Assembly (NCBI GenBank): GCA_937883755.1
Contig: CAKZYA010000062.1
Span: 62,001 to 126,000 of the forward strand
DNA: 64,000 nt
Direction: 5' to 3'
DNA from: an uncultured Flammeovirgaceae bacterium
GTDB lineage: Bacteria > Bacteroidota > Bacteroidia > Cytophagales > Cyclobacteriaceae
The position numbers were made by a program, and so were the translations under genes. Below, piece after piece: positions 1-9,651 of this stretch (position 1 is the first letter of the stretch; the number at the start of each line of letters is the position of its first letter). The notes below the pieces were generated by a model. The model had not been told where the DNA came from. It searched no databases and saw nothing but the letters and a program-made list of their open reading frames with translations.

Positions 1-45
1 ACGGTTATCTCAATTTAGCGATTCATCGACTCAAATCTAACTACC

Positions 46-2457
46 ATGTTCCAATACTTCACTATCGCTTACCGCAACCTTACCAAACATAAGTTTTACT
101 CGCTCATCAATTTATTAGGCCTAGCCATTGGCACGGCGGCTTGTCTGCTGATTCTACACTACGTGCGCTACGAGCTGAGCTACGAAGATTTCCATGAGCA
201 GTCTAATCAAATCTACCGACTTACGCTGGACATTTATGAGGAAGGGGAATTATTATCGCAGGATGCCGAAGTGTATCCGCTGGCAGGTCCTGAGCTGAAA
301 GCCAATTTGCCTGAGGTACTGGACTACGTGCGGCTGCACGACCAGGAACATATGGTGTTTGGTACCGATGAGTATCGTAATACTGAGCGTCGCGCCTATT
401 ATGCTGATCCTTCTGCACTTTCTATCTTCTCTCTGAAGATGATACAGGGAGATACGACCGGTGCCCTAGATGAACCCTTTGAGATGATACTCACCGAATC
501 TAAAGCCAAGCAGTACTTCGGTACTACCGATGTAGTGGGAAAAACGCTGGATATGTTCGGCGGGTCGTACCAGGCAGCTAACCAGAAGAAAATGGTAAAG
601 ATTACCGGAGTGATAGAGGACTTACCACCCAATACCCACCTAAAAATAGATTTTCTGATTTCCTACGTCACTCTGCGAGACAAGACCATCAATTATCCTT
701 TTGGGTGGAATGCGAACAATGAATTCACCTATCTGCTGATGGAGCCACAAGCTAATTTAGCAGCTTTCAATCAGAAGCTAGATAAATTTGTCGAAAGTTT
801 AGAAGGCGAAATGGAAAATGAGCGCTTTATTGTTCAACCCGTACGCGACATTCACCTGTACTCTAACAAAACCTACGAACCCGAAGCCAACGGGAACGCC
901 GATACGGTCACTTTCCTATCGGTGATTGCTCTCTTTATTCTGATTATTGCCTGGGTAAACTACGTGAACTTAGCTACCGCCCGCTCGGTAGAACGCGCCA
1001 AAGAAGTGGGAGTGAAGAAAGCGGTAGGTTGCTCCCGCGCCCAACTTATTCGCCAGTTCTTGTTCGAGGCATTACTGACCAATATCGCGGCGATGCTGGT
1101 AGCCACCCTGATGGTATACCTAAGCTTTTCGGCCTTCCGCCAGCTAAGTGGGCAACCGCTTACGGTTAATTTATTCAACGACTTAAATTTTGTGCTGATT
1201 ATCATCGGATTGGTAGTAGTTGGAACTTTGCTTTCGGGATTGTACCCGGCTTTAGTGTTATCCTCATTCCGTCCGGTAGCAGTGATGAAAGGTAAGTTAA
1301 AGAATACTTCCCACGGTAGGTACCTCCGGCAAGGCTTGGTCGTATTCCAGTTTCTAGCCTCAGTGGTGCTGATGGTAGGCACGTTTACGGTGTATCAGCA
1401 ACTGACATTTATGCAGCAACAGGAGCTAGGAATGGACATTGACCAAGTGCTGGTAGTTAATATTCCATTGGATATTCAGATCGATTCTGTCGCCCGCTCC
1501 CGCATTGGTACATTGCACCAAGCTTGGTCGGGTTTATCTACTATAGAGGCGGTAGGTAGCTCGAGCGCAGTTCCAGGAACCAGCTACAGCTTTCTTAACT
1601 CATCTACAGGAATACGCCGAATAGGTGAAGAAAAGAATAATAAAATTACTTTTTATTGGTACCGAGCTGATGCTAACTTTATGGATGTTCTGGATATGAA
1701 ACTGGTAGCCGGACGTAATTTTGAGGAGGGAACAGATAACGTAAGAAAAGTAATGGTGAACGAGGAAGCGGTACGATTACTTGGTTTTGAAGATGCTGAA
1801 GCTGCGATTGGGCAACGAATCACTTTCGATAGTTCTGAAATTATTGGAGTAGCCCAAAACTACCATCACCTCTCTATGAAAGAGCCGATGATACCTCTCA
1901 TATTTCAGAATAGAAATAGCAATTTGTATCAATACTTGCGGCTGAGAACAGATGATCTTCCCCAAACTTTAAAACAGGCAGAAACAGCTTATGAGGAAGT
2001 ATTCCCCGGTAGCACTTTTTCTTATTTCTTTCTGGATGATACTTTCAATCAGCAGTACCAAGCTGAAACCCAGTTCGGGCAAGTATTCGGCGTGTTTGCG
2101 GGATTGGCAATTTTAGTGGCTTGCTTGGGTTTATTAGGATTATCGTCTTACACCAGTATTCAGCGTACTAAAGAAATCGGTATTCGCAAAGCCTTGGGAG
2201 CCTCGGTAAGCCACATTATTTTGTTACTGACCAAAAGCTACTTCCGGCTTATTCTAATTGCTTTGCTAGTTGCTATCCCAGTAGCCAACTATGTGATGGG
2301 TGAATGGTTAGAGCAGTTTGCGTATCGCATTGGTATTAGCTGGTGGCTGTTTGTGGTACCTGGAATTCTGGTTGTTCTTATTGCCCTATTGGCAGTAAGT
2401 GGGCAAACCCTAAAATCTGCCCGAGCCAACCCAGTAAAAGCTCTGCGGTATGAGTAG
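46..2457 (+). CDS. FtsX/MacB-like ABC transporter permease
   Basis: This 803-residue inner-membrane protein has the duplicated MacB-type permease layout. A first transmembrane helix (about residues 18-41) is followed by a periplasmic core domain to about 245, three helices (about 283-400), a second helix near 430, a second periplasmic domain, and three C-terminal helices. FtsX signature stretches are visible twice, GVKKAVG near residue 321 and GIRKALGAS near 711. Proteins of this type are common in Bacteroidota and couple an ABC ATPase to periplasmic lipoprotein or peptide transport or to mechanotransmission. No ATPase gene follows, so the substrate cannot be inferred. The start is the first ATG of the open frame. 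Confidence 0.9.
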   Translation: MFQYFTIAYRNLTKHKFYSLINLLGLAIGTAACLLILHYVRYELSYEDFHEQSNQIYRLTLDIYEEGELLSQDAEVYPLAGPELKANLPEVLDYVRLHDQEHMVFGTDEYRNTERRAYYADPSALSIFSLKMIQGDTTGALDEPFEMILTESKAKQYFGTTDVVGKTLDMFGGSYQAANQKKMVKITGVIEDLPPNTHLKIDFLISYVTLRDKTINYPFGWNANNEFTYLLMEPQANLAAFNQKLDKFVESLEGEMENERFIVQPVRDIHLYSNKTYEPEANGNADTVTFLSVIALFILIIAWVNYVNLATARSVERAKEVGVKKAVGCSRAQLIRQFLFEALLTNIAAMLVATLMVYLSFSAFRQLSGQPLTVNLFNDLNFVLIIIGLVVVGTLLSGLYPALVLSSFRPVAVMKGKLKNTSHGRYLRQGLVVFQFLASVVLMVGTFTVYQQLTFMQQQELGMDIDQVLVVNIPLDIQIDSVARSRIGTLHQAWSGLSTIEAVGSSSAVPGTSYSFLNSSTGIRRIGEEKNNKITFYWYRADANFMDVLDMKLVAGRNFEEGTDNVRKVMVNEEAVRLLGFEDAEAAIGQRITFDSSEIIGVAQNYHHLSMKEPMIPLIFQNRNSNLYQYLRLRTDDLPQTLKQAETAYEEVFPGSTFSYFFLDDTFNQQYQAETQFGQVFGVFAGLAILVACLGLLGLSSYTSIQRTKEIGIRKALGASVSHIILLLTKSYFRLILIALLVAIPVANYVMGEWLEQFAYRIGISWWLFVVPGILVVLIALLAVSGQTLKSARANPVKALRYE

Positions 2458-2594
2458 GCGACTCAACCATTGAACTTCAAAATCAACGTTATTTAGTTGC
2501 TCTAGTATATTTGAGATTCGCTTGATTCATTACACAAGCAACTATTTAGAATAAAATTTGCTGCTACTCGACAAAATACTGTGAAAAGTCGGGT

Positions 2595-3956
2595 ATGAAA
2601 TTCTTATTCAACATTGGAGTAACAGAGGAGCTTTCAGAACGATATCAAGCCAAAGTGCGGCTCTCTAACCAGATCGCTAGTATGTTTGTATTTGTAGCAT
2701 TAAGCTACATGGCTTTTTCTATCTTCTATTACCCACCCCTGGTTATGTATCCGGCTAGTGCCGCTGGGTTAGCATGCAGCATATTCATATTCAACTCCTT
2801 TCAGTGGCATCGTCTTTCTCGGTTTATTATGTCGTTCCAGGCGTTGTTACTCACTGCTATCTACCATGCCTACTTAGTAACACCAGGTGATTCTCTCCTA
2901 GATGCATTTATGGTATGCCAGATTTCTATGACGCTAATTCCCTGGATTCTTTTTGATTTTGAGGAAAAAGGGTTATTAGCTGCATCGCTAGTTATGTGTT
3001 ATGCCATTTTCTTTAGTCAATCGTGGTTGAGCACTGTGTTAGTACTAGATTTAGATAATAGTATGTTTCAAGGTGGTATTTTCTATTACGCCACCAGCGG
3101 TATGGGCATCATTATCATTTCTCTCTCACTTTTCTTCTTACTCCGTAAAAATCATCGGTCTGATCAGAAAAATATTACCCTACTTAATGAGGTAAATAAG
3201 CAGAACCAGGCAATGCAAGAGCAGCAAGATGAATTATCAAAAAACCTGGAAGAAGTTAAACAGGCTAGAAAAGAGGATGAAAAGAGAAGTTGGGCAACCC
3301 AGGGCCTGAGTGAGATAAACCAAGTCTTGCGAGCTAATCAAGATCAGAATGAGACTTATCAACAGCTTATTGCTAAACTAGTCAGTTATTTAAAAGCTAA
3401 TCAGGGTGGCCTATATGTCTTAGAGAGTGAAGATAACCAAATACTACGTTTAGAAGCCTGCTATGCCTACGAACGCCAAAAGTTTTTGAATAAAGAGATT
3501 GCACCGGGTCAAGGATTAGTGGGTCAATGCTTTCTGGAAAGAAAACCGATATATTTAACTAATATTCCCGATCAGTATACGCACATTACCTCAGGTCTAG
3601 GAGAGTCTACCCCTAATCACCTGTTCATTACTCCGCTTATATTTGATGAAAATGTAACAGGGGTTCTCGAGATTGCATCTTTCTCACCCATTGAAGAATA
3701 TCATCAGGTCTTCCTAGAGAAAGCGGGTGAGGACATTGCATCAGCCATACGAAGTAAGCAAGTAACAGCCAGAATGAGTGAGTTACTTAACCAGTCACGG
3801 CAACAGGCCGAAGAGATGCAAGCCACTGAAGAGGAAATGCGGCAAAATATGGAAGAGCTACAAACCACTCAAGAAGAGATGCACCGGAAATCTAGTGAGC
3901 AAGAGGGTATTATTCAGCAGCTACGCGAGGAACTTGCTAGCCACGCACAAGCGTAA
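2595..3956 (+). CDS. Membrane-anchored GAF-domain sensor protein
   Basis: The N-terminal third (residues about 28-185) holds roughly six hydrophobic helices and ends in a basic LLRKNH boundary. A coiled coil (about 195-235), a GAF domain (about 240-395) and a second glutamate/glutamine-rich coiled coil (about 400-450) follow. GAF domains bind small ligands and normally feed a kinase or cyclase. Here no histidine kinase, GGDEF or methyl-accepting output domain is present and the protein ends in the coiled coil, so it may signal through a partner. It converges with the next gene, with one base between the two stop codons. The assignment rests on the visible architecture; the ligand is unknown. 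Confidence 0.8.
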   Translation: MKFLFNIGVTEELSERYQAKVRLSNQIASMFVFVALSYMAFSIFYYPPLVMYPASAAGLACSIFIFNSFQWHRLSRFIMSFQALLLTAIYHAYLVTPGDSLLDAFMVCQISMTLIPWILFDFEEKGLLAASLVMCYAIFFSQSWLSTVLVLDLDNSMFQGGIFYYATSGMGIIIISLSLFFLLRKNHRSDQKNITLLNEVNKQNQAMQEQQDELSKNLEEVKQARKEDEKRSWATQGLSEINQVLRANQDQNETYQQLIAKLVSYLKANQGGLYVLESEDNQILRLEACYAYERQKFLNKEIAPGQGLVGQCFLERKPIYLTNIPDQYTHITSGLGESTPNHLFITPLIFDENVTGVLEIASFSPIEEYHQVFLEKAGEDIASAIRSKQVTARMSELLNQSRQQAEEMQATEEEMRQNMEELQTTQEEMHRKSSEQEGIIQQLREELASHAQA

Positions 3957-3957
3957 A

Positions 3958-5040
3958 CTACTTTTGCTCGGCCATTTCCTTCATCACCATTAATAACGAA
4001 AGCGCAGTTTCTTCCGAATATCGCCCCATACCGCACGAGCAAGCAATATCAACGGTACCACCTCGGACTGACTCAATTGCTTGTAGTATATGTTGGTGCT
4101 CTTCCTTACTACGTTTCTTATGTACAAATCCGGCAATGAAACGGACGTGCTCGGGTAACTTGATATCCTTTAAGTCTGCGTAATACTTTTCATTTGTCGG
4201 GGGTGGGGTAGCTGCCTCAGCCAGAGGATAATGTACATAAGCAATTTGGTGGGATTTTGGCCATGTTTTTACCATCTGATTTGAGAAATACACCAACTTC
4301 TTCAGCGTTTTAGGATGAATTAGTGCCTCGTTGTTTAGGTCACCTAAACAAATATGAACTCCTAGTTCAGCCGATGAGTCTATCCTTCTCACTAATCCGT
4401 ATATACTTTTTAGAGGAATGCCTATCAGAAAATTAGGGAGCTTATGCGCTAGTGCTAACTCACCAGGTACCTCAACTTGAATTACTACATCATCTCCGGC
4501 TAACTTAATTATCTCGTTAACTTCGTAGGCTATTCGCTGGCTAAAAACACTAGCATAACGTAGTGCATCGATCTTTCCCATCATGGCAAAGGTAATGCCT
4601 AGTCCGGTAGGCACTCCAACCTGAAACTTTAGATCTGGTTGGCCACGTTCGTCTCGCAGTTGCTTAAATAGAGGGTAACTCTCTTTAAAGTAGGTATGGT
4701 ACCCGAAATCCAGATGCTGATACATTGCGGAAGGCGGATGTTTGGGGCGCAACTTCTGCACAGTGTCATATCCCACTGGGAAACCGTCATCGCCTCGCTG
4801 GGCATCCTGCGCTACTTCCCAGTTCTCCGTATCTGCCGTACAAATATCAATGGCAGTCATCACCCAGGCAGCTCTCTTTCCTTTAGGATACTGGGGTGTT
4901 TTCTCACCGATCTCTCCATCGGGTAGGCTAGACAAGTGGGTTCCCAGATGATCCAGAGCGCGTTTCATAGCGTCTTGTTCATTGGCAAAAGGCATACTAC
5001 CTACTAAGTGCGTTCGTCGCTGTATCATTTTATTAGACAA
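3958..5040 (-). CDS. MetE/UROD-like superfamily protein
   Basis: The 360-residue protein looks like the catalytic TIM-barrel family that includes the C-terminal domain of cobalamin-independent methionine synthase and uroporphyrinogen decarboxylase. Supporting elements are LVGSMPF at the N terminus, VQVEVPGELA-like strands in the middle, HICLGDL, and a C-terminal CSCGMGRY stretch that could supply a metal-binding cysteine. It lacks the N-terminal half of true MetE. The reaction is not known; methyl transfer to a thiol is only an inference from the fold. The gene stands alone, convergent with the GAF gene and divergent from the methyltransferase gene. Confidence 0.7.
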   Translation of the reverse strand: MSNKMIQRRTHLVGSMPFANEQDAMKRALDHLGTHLSSLPDGEIGEKTPQYPKGKRAAWVMTAIDICTADTENWEVAQDAQRGDDGFPVGYDTVQKLRPKHPPSAMYQHLDFGYHTYFKESYPLFKQLRDERGQPDLKFQVGVPTGLGITFAMMGKIDALRYASVFSQRIAYEVNEIIKLAGDDVVIQVEVPGELALAHKLPNFLIGIPLKSIYGLVRRIDSSAELGVHICLGDLNNEALIHPKTLKKLVYFSNQMVKTWPKSHQIAYVHYPLAEAATPPPTNEKYYADLKDIKLPEHVRFIAGFVHKKRSKEEHQHILQAIESVRGGTVDIACSCGMGRYSEETALSLLMVMKEMAEQK

Positions 5041-5144
5041 GGTTTTTTAAATATAGCAATAGTAGTTATACCTGCCTGAGTTTTTAAAACATCGTATATG
5101 AAAAAATTACTACCATCTCCCGAATTTTTGTTCATCTTTGAGAT

Positions 5145-5750
5145 ATGGCGGTTCCCTACTTCATTCTGGCAGGTTTGTGGCTAGTATATTTTGTTTTGCA
5201 CAGCCTATTGGCTTCCACCGAAGTAAAAAAACAGGCTCAATACTGGCTGGGAAAATCTTATCGCTACTATCGGCTGGGTTACAATATCATTGCGGTAATC
5301 ACCATTATTCCTATTCTGCTCTATAATTCGTTGATTTCTACTGAGCCACTTATTGGTGATATTCGGGTACGCGATATACTGCAACTATTTGGATTGGTGC
5401 TAGCTTCTTACGGGGTGATCGTGATTCATCTTTCGTTTAAGCAATTCTCTAAGCGGGAGTTCTTAGGTGTACCCACACCAGCGGAGAATCAAGTTGAGCC
5501 ACTTCAAACCGATGGGGTTTTGCGCTACGTTCGTCATCCGCTATACGCAGGCACTATTCTGATTGTACTAGGTTTATGGGCGTTCTCCCCTACTATCGCT
5601 AATCTGATTACCGCGTCGGCCTGGATCATTTACATATTGATCGGAATTCAACTAGAAGAAAAAAAGCTACTGAAACTTTATGGTGATAAGTATCGAGATT
5701 ATCAAGCCAACGTACCTATGCTGATACCTCGCTTACGCTATCCTCGCTAA
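5145..5750 (+). CDS. ICMT/phospholipid-methyltransferase-like membrane protein
   Basis: A 201-residue integral membrane protein with about five hydrophobic segments. The C-terminal part carries the family hallmark of isoprenylcysteine carboxyl methyltransferase and phospholipid methyltransferases: a GVLRYVRHPLYAG block (about residues 126-138) followed by a conserved LEEKKLLKLYGDKYRDY stretch. These enzymes use S-adenosylmethionine at the membrane; the methyl acceptor in bacteria of this type is usually unknown. The ATG at 5145 gives the best hydrophobic N terminus. No operon partner is evident. Confidence 0.8.
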   Translation: MAVPYFILAGLWLVYFVLHSLLASTEVKKQAQYWLGKSYRYYRLGYNIIAVITIIPILLYNSLISTEPLIGDIRVRDILQLFGLVLASYGVIVIHLSFKQFSKREFLGVPTPAENQVEPLQTDGVLRYVRHPLYAGTILIVLGLWAFSPTIANLITASAWIIYILIGIQLEEKKLLKLYGDKYRDYQANVPMLIPRLRYPR

Positions 5751-5997
5751 CTAGCGATCCAGGGTAGACATCGCCTACGCTTTACTTAATTTAGCAGTAT
5801 CTTTATTGGATTTACTACGCCTCCCTGAAGTGTTAAGCGAAAGCAGAATGAAGAAAATGATAGTAGTATAGTGCGGTAGTACGAAAAATAATAATGCCGA
5901 TTCCATGACTGATAAAGTAGAATTGTGAGTAATTCACTTATCTATAGATTATATCAAGTAAAGGTCATCAACTTTGGCGGAAAAGTTTAATTGTTGC

Positions 5998-6771
5998 CTA
6001 CTCCTCAAAAAAGCTACCTAGAATAGAGCTTTCTCCTTTATTACTATTTTTTCCGTAGGGAGCAATCGCTGCTACTAACTTTCGGAATGGCATGGATTGT
6101 AGCCAGACCCGACCCGTGCCCGAAAGCGTAGCTAAAAACAACCCTTCTCCGCCAAAGATCATAGACTTCAGTCCACCAGAGCTTTGGATGTCAAAATTAA
6201 TGGATGACTCAAAGGCAACTACGCAGCCGGTATCAATCCGTAGGGTTTCATTATTAAGCTGCTTTTCGATCACGGTACCCCCGGCGTGGATAAACGCGAG
6301 TCCGTCGCCTTCCAATCGTTGTAAGATGAATCCTTCGCCTCCAACCAATCCTGAGCCCAACTTGCGATTTAATTGGATGCTTACTTTGGTACCAAGTGCT
6401 GCACACAAAAACGAGTCTTTTTGTACTGTCAGGGTATTTTGCTGCATTTGGGATAAATCTACTGGAATAATAGTACCCGGATAGGGGGCAGCAAAAGCTA
6501 CTTTCGCTTTTCCGTAGCCCCGGTGGGTAAAGTGGGTCATAAAAGCTGATTCTCCGGTAAGCATTCGGCTACCCGCCGAAACCAGTTTGCCAAAAAAGCT
6601 CTGATTAGGATTAGAGCCATCGCCCATTTTAGTTTCAAATGCAATACCATCTTCTAGGTATACCATTGCTCCAGCTTCGGCAATTACGGTTTCTTGGGGG
6701 TCAAGCTCTACTTCTACCAATTGGATACCTTCACCCCGAATCTGATAGTCTATTTCGTGCGATCGTTTCAT
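5998..6771 (-). CDS. AIM24/TIGR00266-family protein
   Basis: This 257-residue protein matches the TIGR00266 (AIM24) family. It is rich in glycine and beta strand, with the early [12 protein letters not shown] block, the [13 protein letters not shown] block (about residues 78-90), and a tail ending in [10 protein letters not shown]. Members form a single beta-helix-like domain. The molecular function is not established; a mitochondrial homologue affects inner-membrane architecture. The gene is divergent from the sulfatase gene at 6853, with about 80 nt between starts. Confidence 0.85.
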   Translation of the reverse strand: MKRSHEIDYQIRGEGIQLVEVELDPQETVIAEAGAMVYLEDGIAFETKMGDGSNPNQSFFGKLVSAGSRMLTGESAFMTHFTHRGYGKAKVAFAAPYPGTIIPVDLSQMQQNTLTVQKDSFLCAALGTKVSIQLNRKLGSGLVGGEGFILQRLEGDGLAFIHAGGTVIEKQLNNETLRIDTGCVVAFESSINFDIQSSGGLKSMIFGGEGLFLATLSGTGRVWLQSMPFRKLVAAIAPYGKNSNKGESSILGSFFEE

Positions 6772-6852
6772 AGGTTGTTACTGAATAATTGATTAACTAA
6801 TGATAATTTTAGTGGAGATCTATCCTCTAAATTCGTGATAATCTCTTAAATA

Positions 6853-8220
6853 ATGAAACACCTTATCTATCCGACTTTTCTCTTCATTTTAATTAATCTA
6901 AGTTACTATAGTACAACAAATGCTCAATCTTCATCACCCCCCAATATACTATTGATTATTACCGATGACCAAGGCTACCACGATGTCTCCTATTATGGTA
7001 CTGAAGACATCCGTACTCCCCATATCGATTCCCTAGCTATGGCCGGTATGCGGTTTGACCGTTTCTACGCCAACTGTCCGGTTTGCTCCCCTACCCGCGC
7101 TGCACTACTAACCGGACGTTACCAAGACTACGTGGGTGTACCTGGGGTAATTCGTACTAATACTAATAATAGCTGGGGCTACCTTGATCCTACTGCTACA
7201 CTATTGCCAACCCCTTTAAAAGATGCTAGTTATCATACTGCGATTATTGGTAAGTGGCACCTCGGCTTGGATTCACCAAATACTCCGAATGAACGGGGCT
7301 TTGATGAATTTAAAGGTTGGTTGGGTGATATGATGGATGATTACTGGACGCATCGTCGCCACGGCATTAATTACATGCGCCACAACGAGAAAACAATTGA
7401 CCCAGAAGGCCACGCTACTGATCTGTTCACGCAGTGGTCAGTAGAGTATATCCAAGAGCAAACCGAAAAATCCCAACCTTTCTTTTTGTATCTGGCGTAC
7501 AATGCCCCTCACTTTCCGGTACAGCCACCTGAAGATTGGCTGAATAAAGTTAAGGAGCGAGAACCAGATATTTTGGAGAATCGGGCTAAACTCGTGGCTT
7601 TTATTGAGCATATGGATGATGGTATCGGCCAAGTGATTAATGCATTGAAACAGTCCGGTCAGTACGAAAACACGCTAATCGTATTTACCAGCGACAACGG
7701 CGGACATCTGCCCAGTGAAGCTAACAACGGCCCGGTACGCGATGGTAAACAAAGTATGTACGAAGGCGGATTGCTGGTTCCTACCGTTATAAGCTGGCCG
7801 GGTAAAATACAACCTAGAACCAAAACCAATCAGATTAATCTTTCTATGGATTTGTACCCAACTTTATTGACCGCGGCGGGGATTACCTCTGACAATGCAA
7901 TTGAAGGACGTAGTTTTTTGCCTACACTGCTCGGAGATATTTCTACTGAAGAAGAAAGAGGTGTATTTTTCACCCGGAGAGAAGGAGGCGCTCGTTACGG
8001 AGGGCAGTCTATTTATGCAGTGCGGCTTGGCAATTGGAAGCTCATTCAGAACAGCCCTTGGCAACCTCTGGAATTATACAATCTGGAAGTAGACCCAAGA
8101 GAAGCGCGAAATGTTGCTGACCAGCAGCCTAAAAAATATGAGGAACTTCTTCGCCTTTTGATGAATCATATTCAGCAAGGAGGAAGAATACCTTGGCAAC
8201 CCCCAAAGAGTGAAAATTAA
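6853..8220 (+). CDS. Periplasmic S1-family sulfatase
   Basis: The protein starts with a signal peptide (residues 1-24, cleavage near NAQ-SS) followed by the metal-binding NILLIITDDQG motif. The sulfatase signature CSPTRAALLTG begins at Cys78, the residue converted to formylglycine by a maturase. GKWHLG and a late TSDNGGH motif complete the active site. At 455 residues it is the usual length of a type I sulfatase. It would remove sulfate esters from sulfated glycans in the periplasm. No sulfatase-maturing enzyme lies in the window. Substrate specificity cannot be read from the sequence. Confidence 0.93.
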   Translation: MKHLIYPTFLFILINLSYYSTTNAQSSSPPNILLIITDDQGYHDVSYYGTEDIRTPHIDSLAMAGMRFDRFYANCPVCSPTRAALLTGRYQDYVGVPGVIRTNTNNSWGYLDPTATLLPTPLKDASYHTAIIGKWHLGLDSPNTPNERGFDEFKGWLGDMMDDYWTHRRHGINYMRHNEKTIDPEGHATDLFTQWSVEYIQEQTEKSQPFFLYLAYNAPHFPVQPPEDWLNKVKEREPDILENRAKLVAFIEHMDDGIGQVINALKQSGQYENTLIVFTSDNGGHLPSEANNGPVRDGKQSMYEGGLLVPTVISWPGKIQPRTKTNQINLSMDLYPTLLTAAGITSDNAIEGRSFLPTLLGDISTEEERGVFFTRREGGARYGGQSIYAVRLGNWKLIQNSPWQPLELYNLEVDPREARNVADQQPKKYEELLRLLMNHIQQGGRIPWQPPKSEN

Positions 8221-8316
8221 ATCATATTATTAGCGTATATAGAATTAATCATACAGATGTAATAAATTTTATATTTTAATATTTTTTATTTATTTTTACA
8301 TTAAAATTACCTAAAT

Positions 8317-9273
8317 ATGAAATTTAAAATTATATCAGTTATATTTTTTATCACAAATCTTACTGCTTTTTCGCAAGAGATTGATCATTTCTTACCTGAG
8401 TCCCATCAGCAGCACCTTAGCCAAAAAGAGTATAATTATTTACTGGAGCATACCCTGCAACAGCTAGATGAATTTGAAATTCTGAACGTAGAATCAGGTA
8501 TTGTTAAGATTCAGATGGGCGAATACCCTTACTCCTTTTCTCTCCTACCCATTATTGAACAAAGTGCTGAGTTTGACTTTGATTCTACTCAGAGAAATGA
8601 TTTGGCAAATGAGTACATCATGATGCTCATGAGCGCCTACGAAGATCAGAAGATGCTTAGTGAGGCTGATTTTTCCACGGTAAAAAAATACTTGCGATTA
8701 CAGCTATATCCTGGAGAGGCGATGGAGGGTGAAGATGAAATGCATTGGGTATCCCGTACCGATCTGGAAGGAACTATTACCTGCGCGGTGCTTAATCTTC
8801 CTACCGCAACGGCAACTGTTGAGCACAACCAATTAGCTAAGTGGGGAGTAACGGAAGAAGAAATCTGGCACATTGCCGAGCAAAATACTGCCACTCCTAC
8901 CTATGAAACTATCCGCAAAACCGTAGCTGATTCTATTGATCTATTAGCGATGGGTGGAGCGAATACAACATTGGTGTTAGATAAAGTAATGCCGGAACCT
9001 ATTGGCGAATACGGAGCCATCGTTACTGTGCCCCACGAAGAAATTGTGCTGGTTCATAACCTAAAAGCTGATAACCTTCACACCTTCCAAACCGTAGTTG
9101 AGTACCTTTATGATTTTGTCAGCGAACAATACCAGGGACATCCTGATCCAATTTCTCCTTACTTTTACTGGTATTCCCAAGGCGGATACACTCGTATTCG
9201 GTTGGGTAAAGACCAGCACGGGAATTTACACATTTTCCCACCAGTGGCTATGGATTGGACTTCAGAGGAATAG
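8317..9273 (+). CDS. Exported DUF1444-like protein
   Basis: A 318-residue protein with a short signal peptide (about residues 1-19, ending TAFSQE). The middle contains an LNLPTA stretch followed by a KWGVTEEEIWHIAEQN block, which resembles DUF1444 (YtpQ-like) proteins. DUF1444 has no assigned reaction. Most relatives I recall are cytoplasmic, so an exported version is slightly unusual. It starts 96 nt after the sulfatase across a very AT-rich spacer, so co-transcription is possible but not shown. Confidence 0.6.
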   Translation: MKFKIISVIFFITNLTAFSQEIDHFLPESHQQHLSQKEYNYLLEHTLQQLDEFEILNVESGIVKIQMGEYPYSFSLLPIIEQSAEFDFDSTQRNDLANEYIMMLMSAYEDQKMLSEADFSTVKKYLRLQLYPGEAMEGEDEMHWVSRTDLEGTITCAVLNLPTATATVEHNQLAKWGVTEEEIWHIAEQNTATPTYETIRKTVADSIDLLAMGGANTTLVLDKVMPEPIGEYGAIVTVPHEEIVLVHNLKADNLHTFQTVVEYLYDFVSEQYQGHPDPISPYFYWYSQGGYTRIRLGKDQHGNLHIFPPVAMDWTSEE

Positions 9274-9507
9274 TTATTCCTCTTCTTCGGATTGATCTTC
9301 TTTTTGATCGGTATCATCATCCCGACCTTCAATATCGTCTCGGTCGCGTAGCTTTTTATCATCTACGTGCTTGTTCAGAAACTTATTGATCTTATCAATA
9401 TCATAGTTGGTCTGAATCTCCCCAAACGTATCAATCTTGATATCAAACCCATCTAATTCTGGGTTCACTTTGGGTTTTTCTCGTTTATTTAATCTTTTCC
9501 TTCCCAT
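9274..9507 (-). CDS. Small charged protein of unknown function
   Basis: A 77-residue protein with a basic N terminus (MGRKRLNKREK), a short central region (GFDIKIDTFGEI) and a highly acidic tail that ends in four glutamates. I recognise it as a small conserved hypothetical type found in Bacteroidota but cannot assign a function. The strong charge split suggests a nucleic-acid or protein-binding accessory factor, which is inference only. It converges exactly with the DUF1444-like gene: its stop lies directly beside that gene's stop at 9273. Confidence 0.6.
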   Translation of the reverse strand: MGRKRLNKREKPKVNPELDGFDIKIDTFGEIQTNYDIDKINKFLNKHVDDKKLRDRDDIEGRDDDTDQKEDQSEEEE

Positions 9508-9527
9508 GATTTATACCAATTGAAAAT

Positions 9528-9591
9528 TTATCCCGGACGAGTTCCGGGGTTGACAGTACCACTGTGCGACAGTCGCCGTGGCGCGGGATAA
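9528..9591. repeat. Intergenic inverted repeat with CGTGGCGCG core
   Basis: An 8-bp arm TTATCCCG (9528-9535) is matched by CGGGATAA (9584-9591). Smaller hairpins lie inside: ACAGT-ACC-ACTGT and GCGAC-A-GTCGC. The string CGTGGCGCG at 9577-9585 is the same as the core of the 14-nt insert found in tRNA-like genes at 23951 and 24337, so the two may belong to one dispersed short palindrome family. No T-run follows on either strand, so it is not a convincing terminator. Confidence 0.5.
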
Positions 9592-9651
9592 TTGATAGTT
9601 AATCCGCTGTATCAATTCTTTAATAATAACGGTAAGAATGTATAGTCTGTT

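Noticed and set aside
960-1382. 140-codon ORF opposite the FtsX-like permease
   Set aside because: It is the antisense shadow of a well-supported gene, with low-complexity composition.
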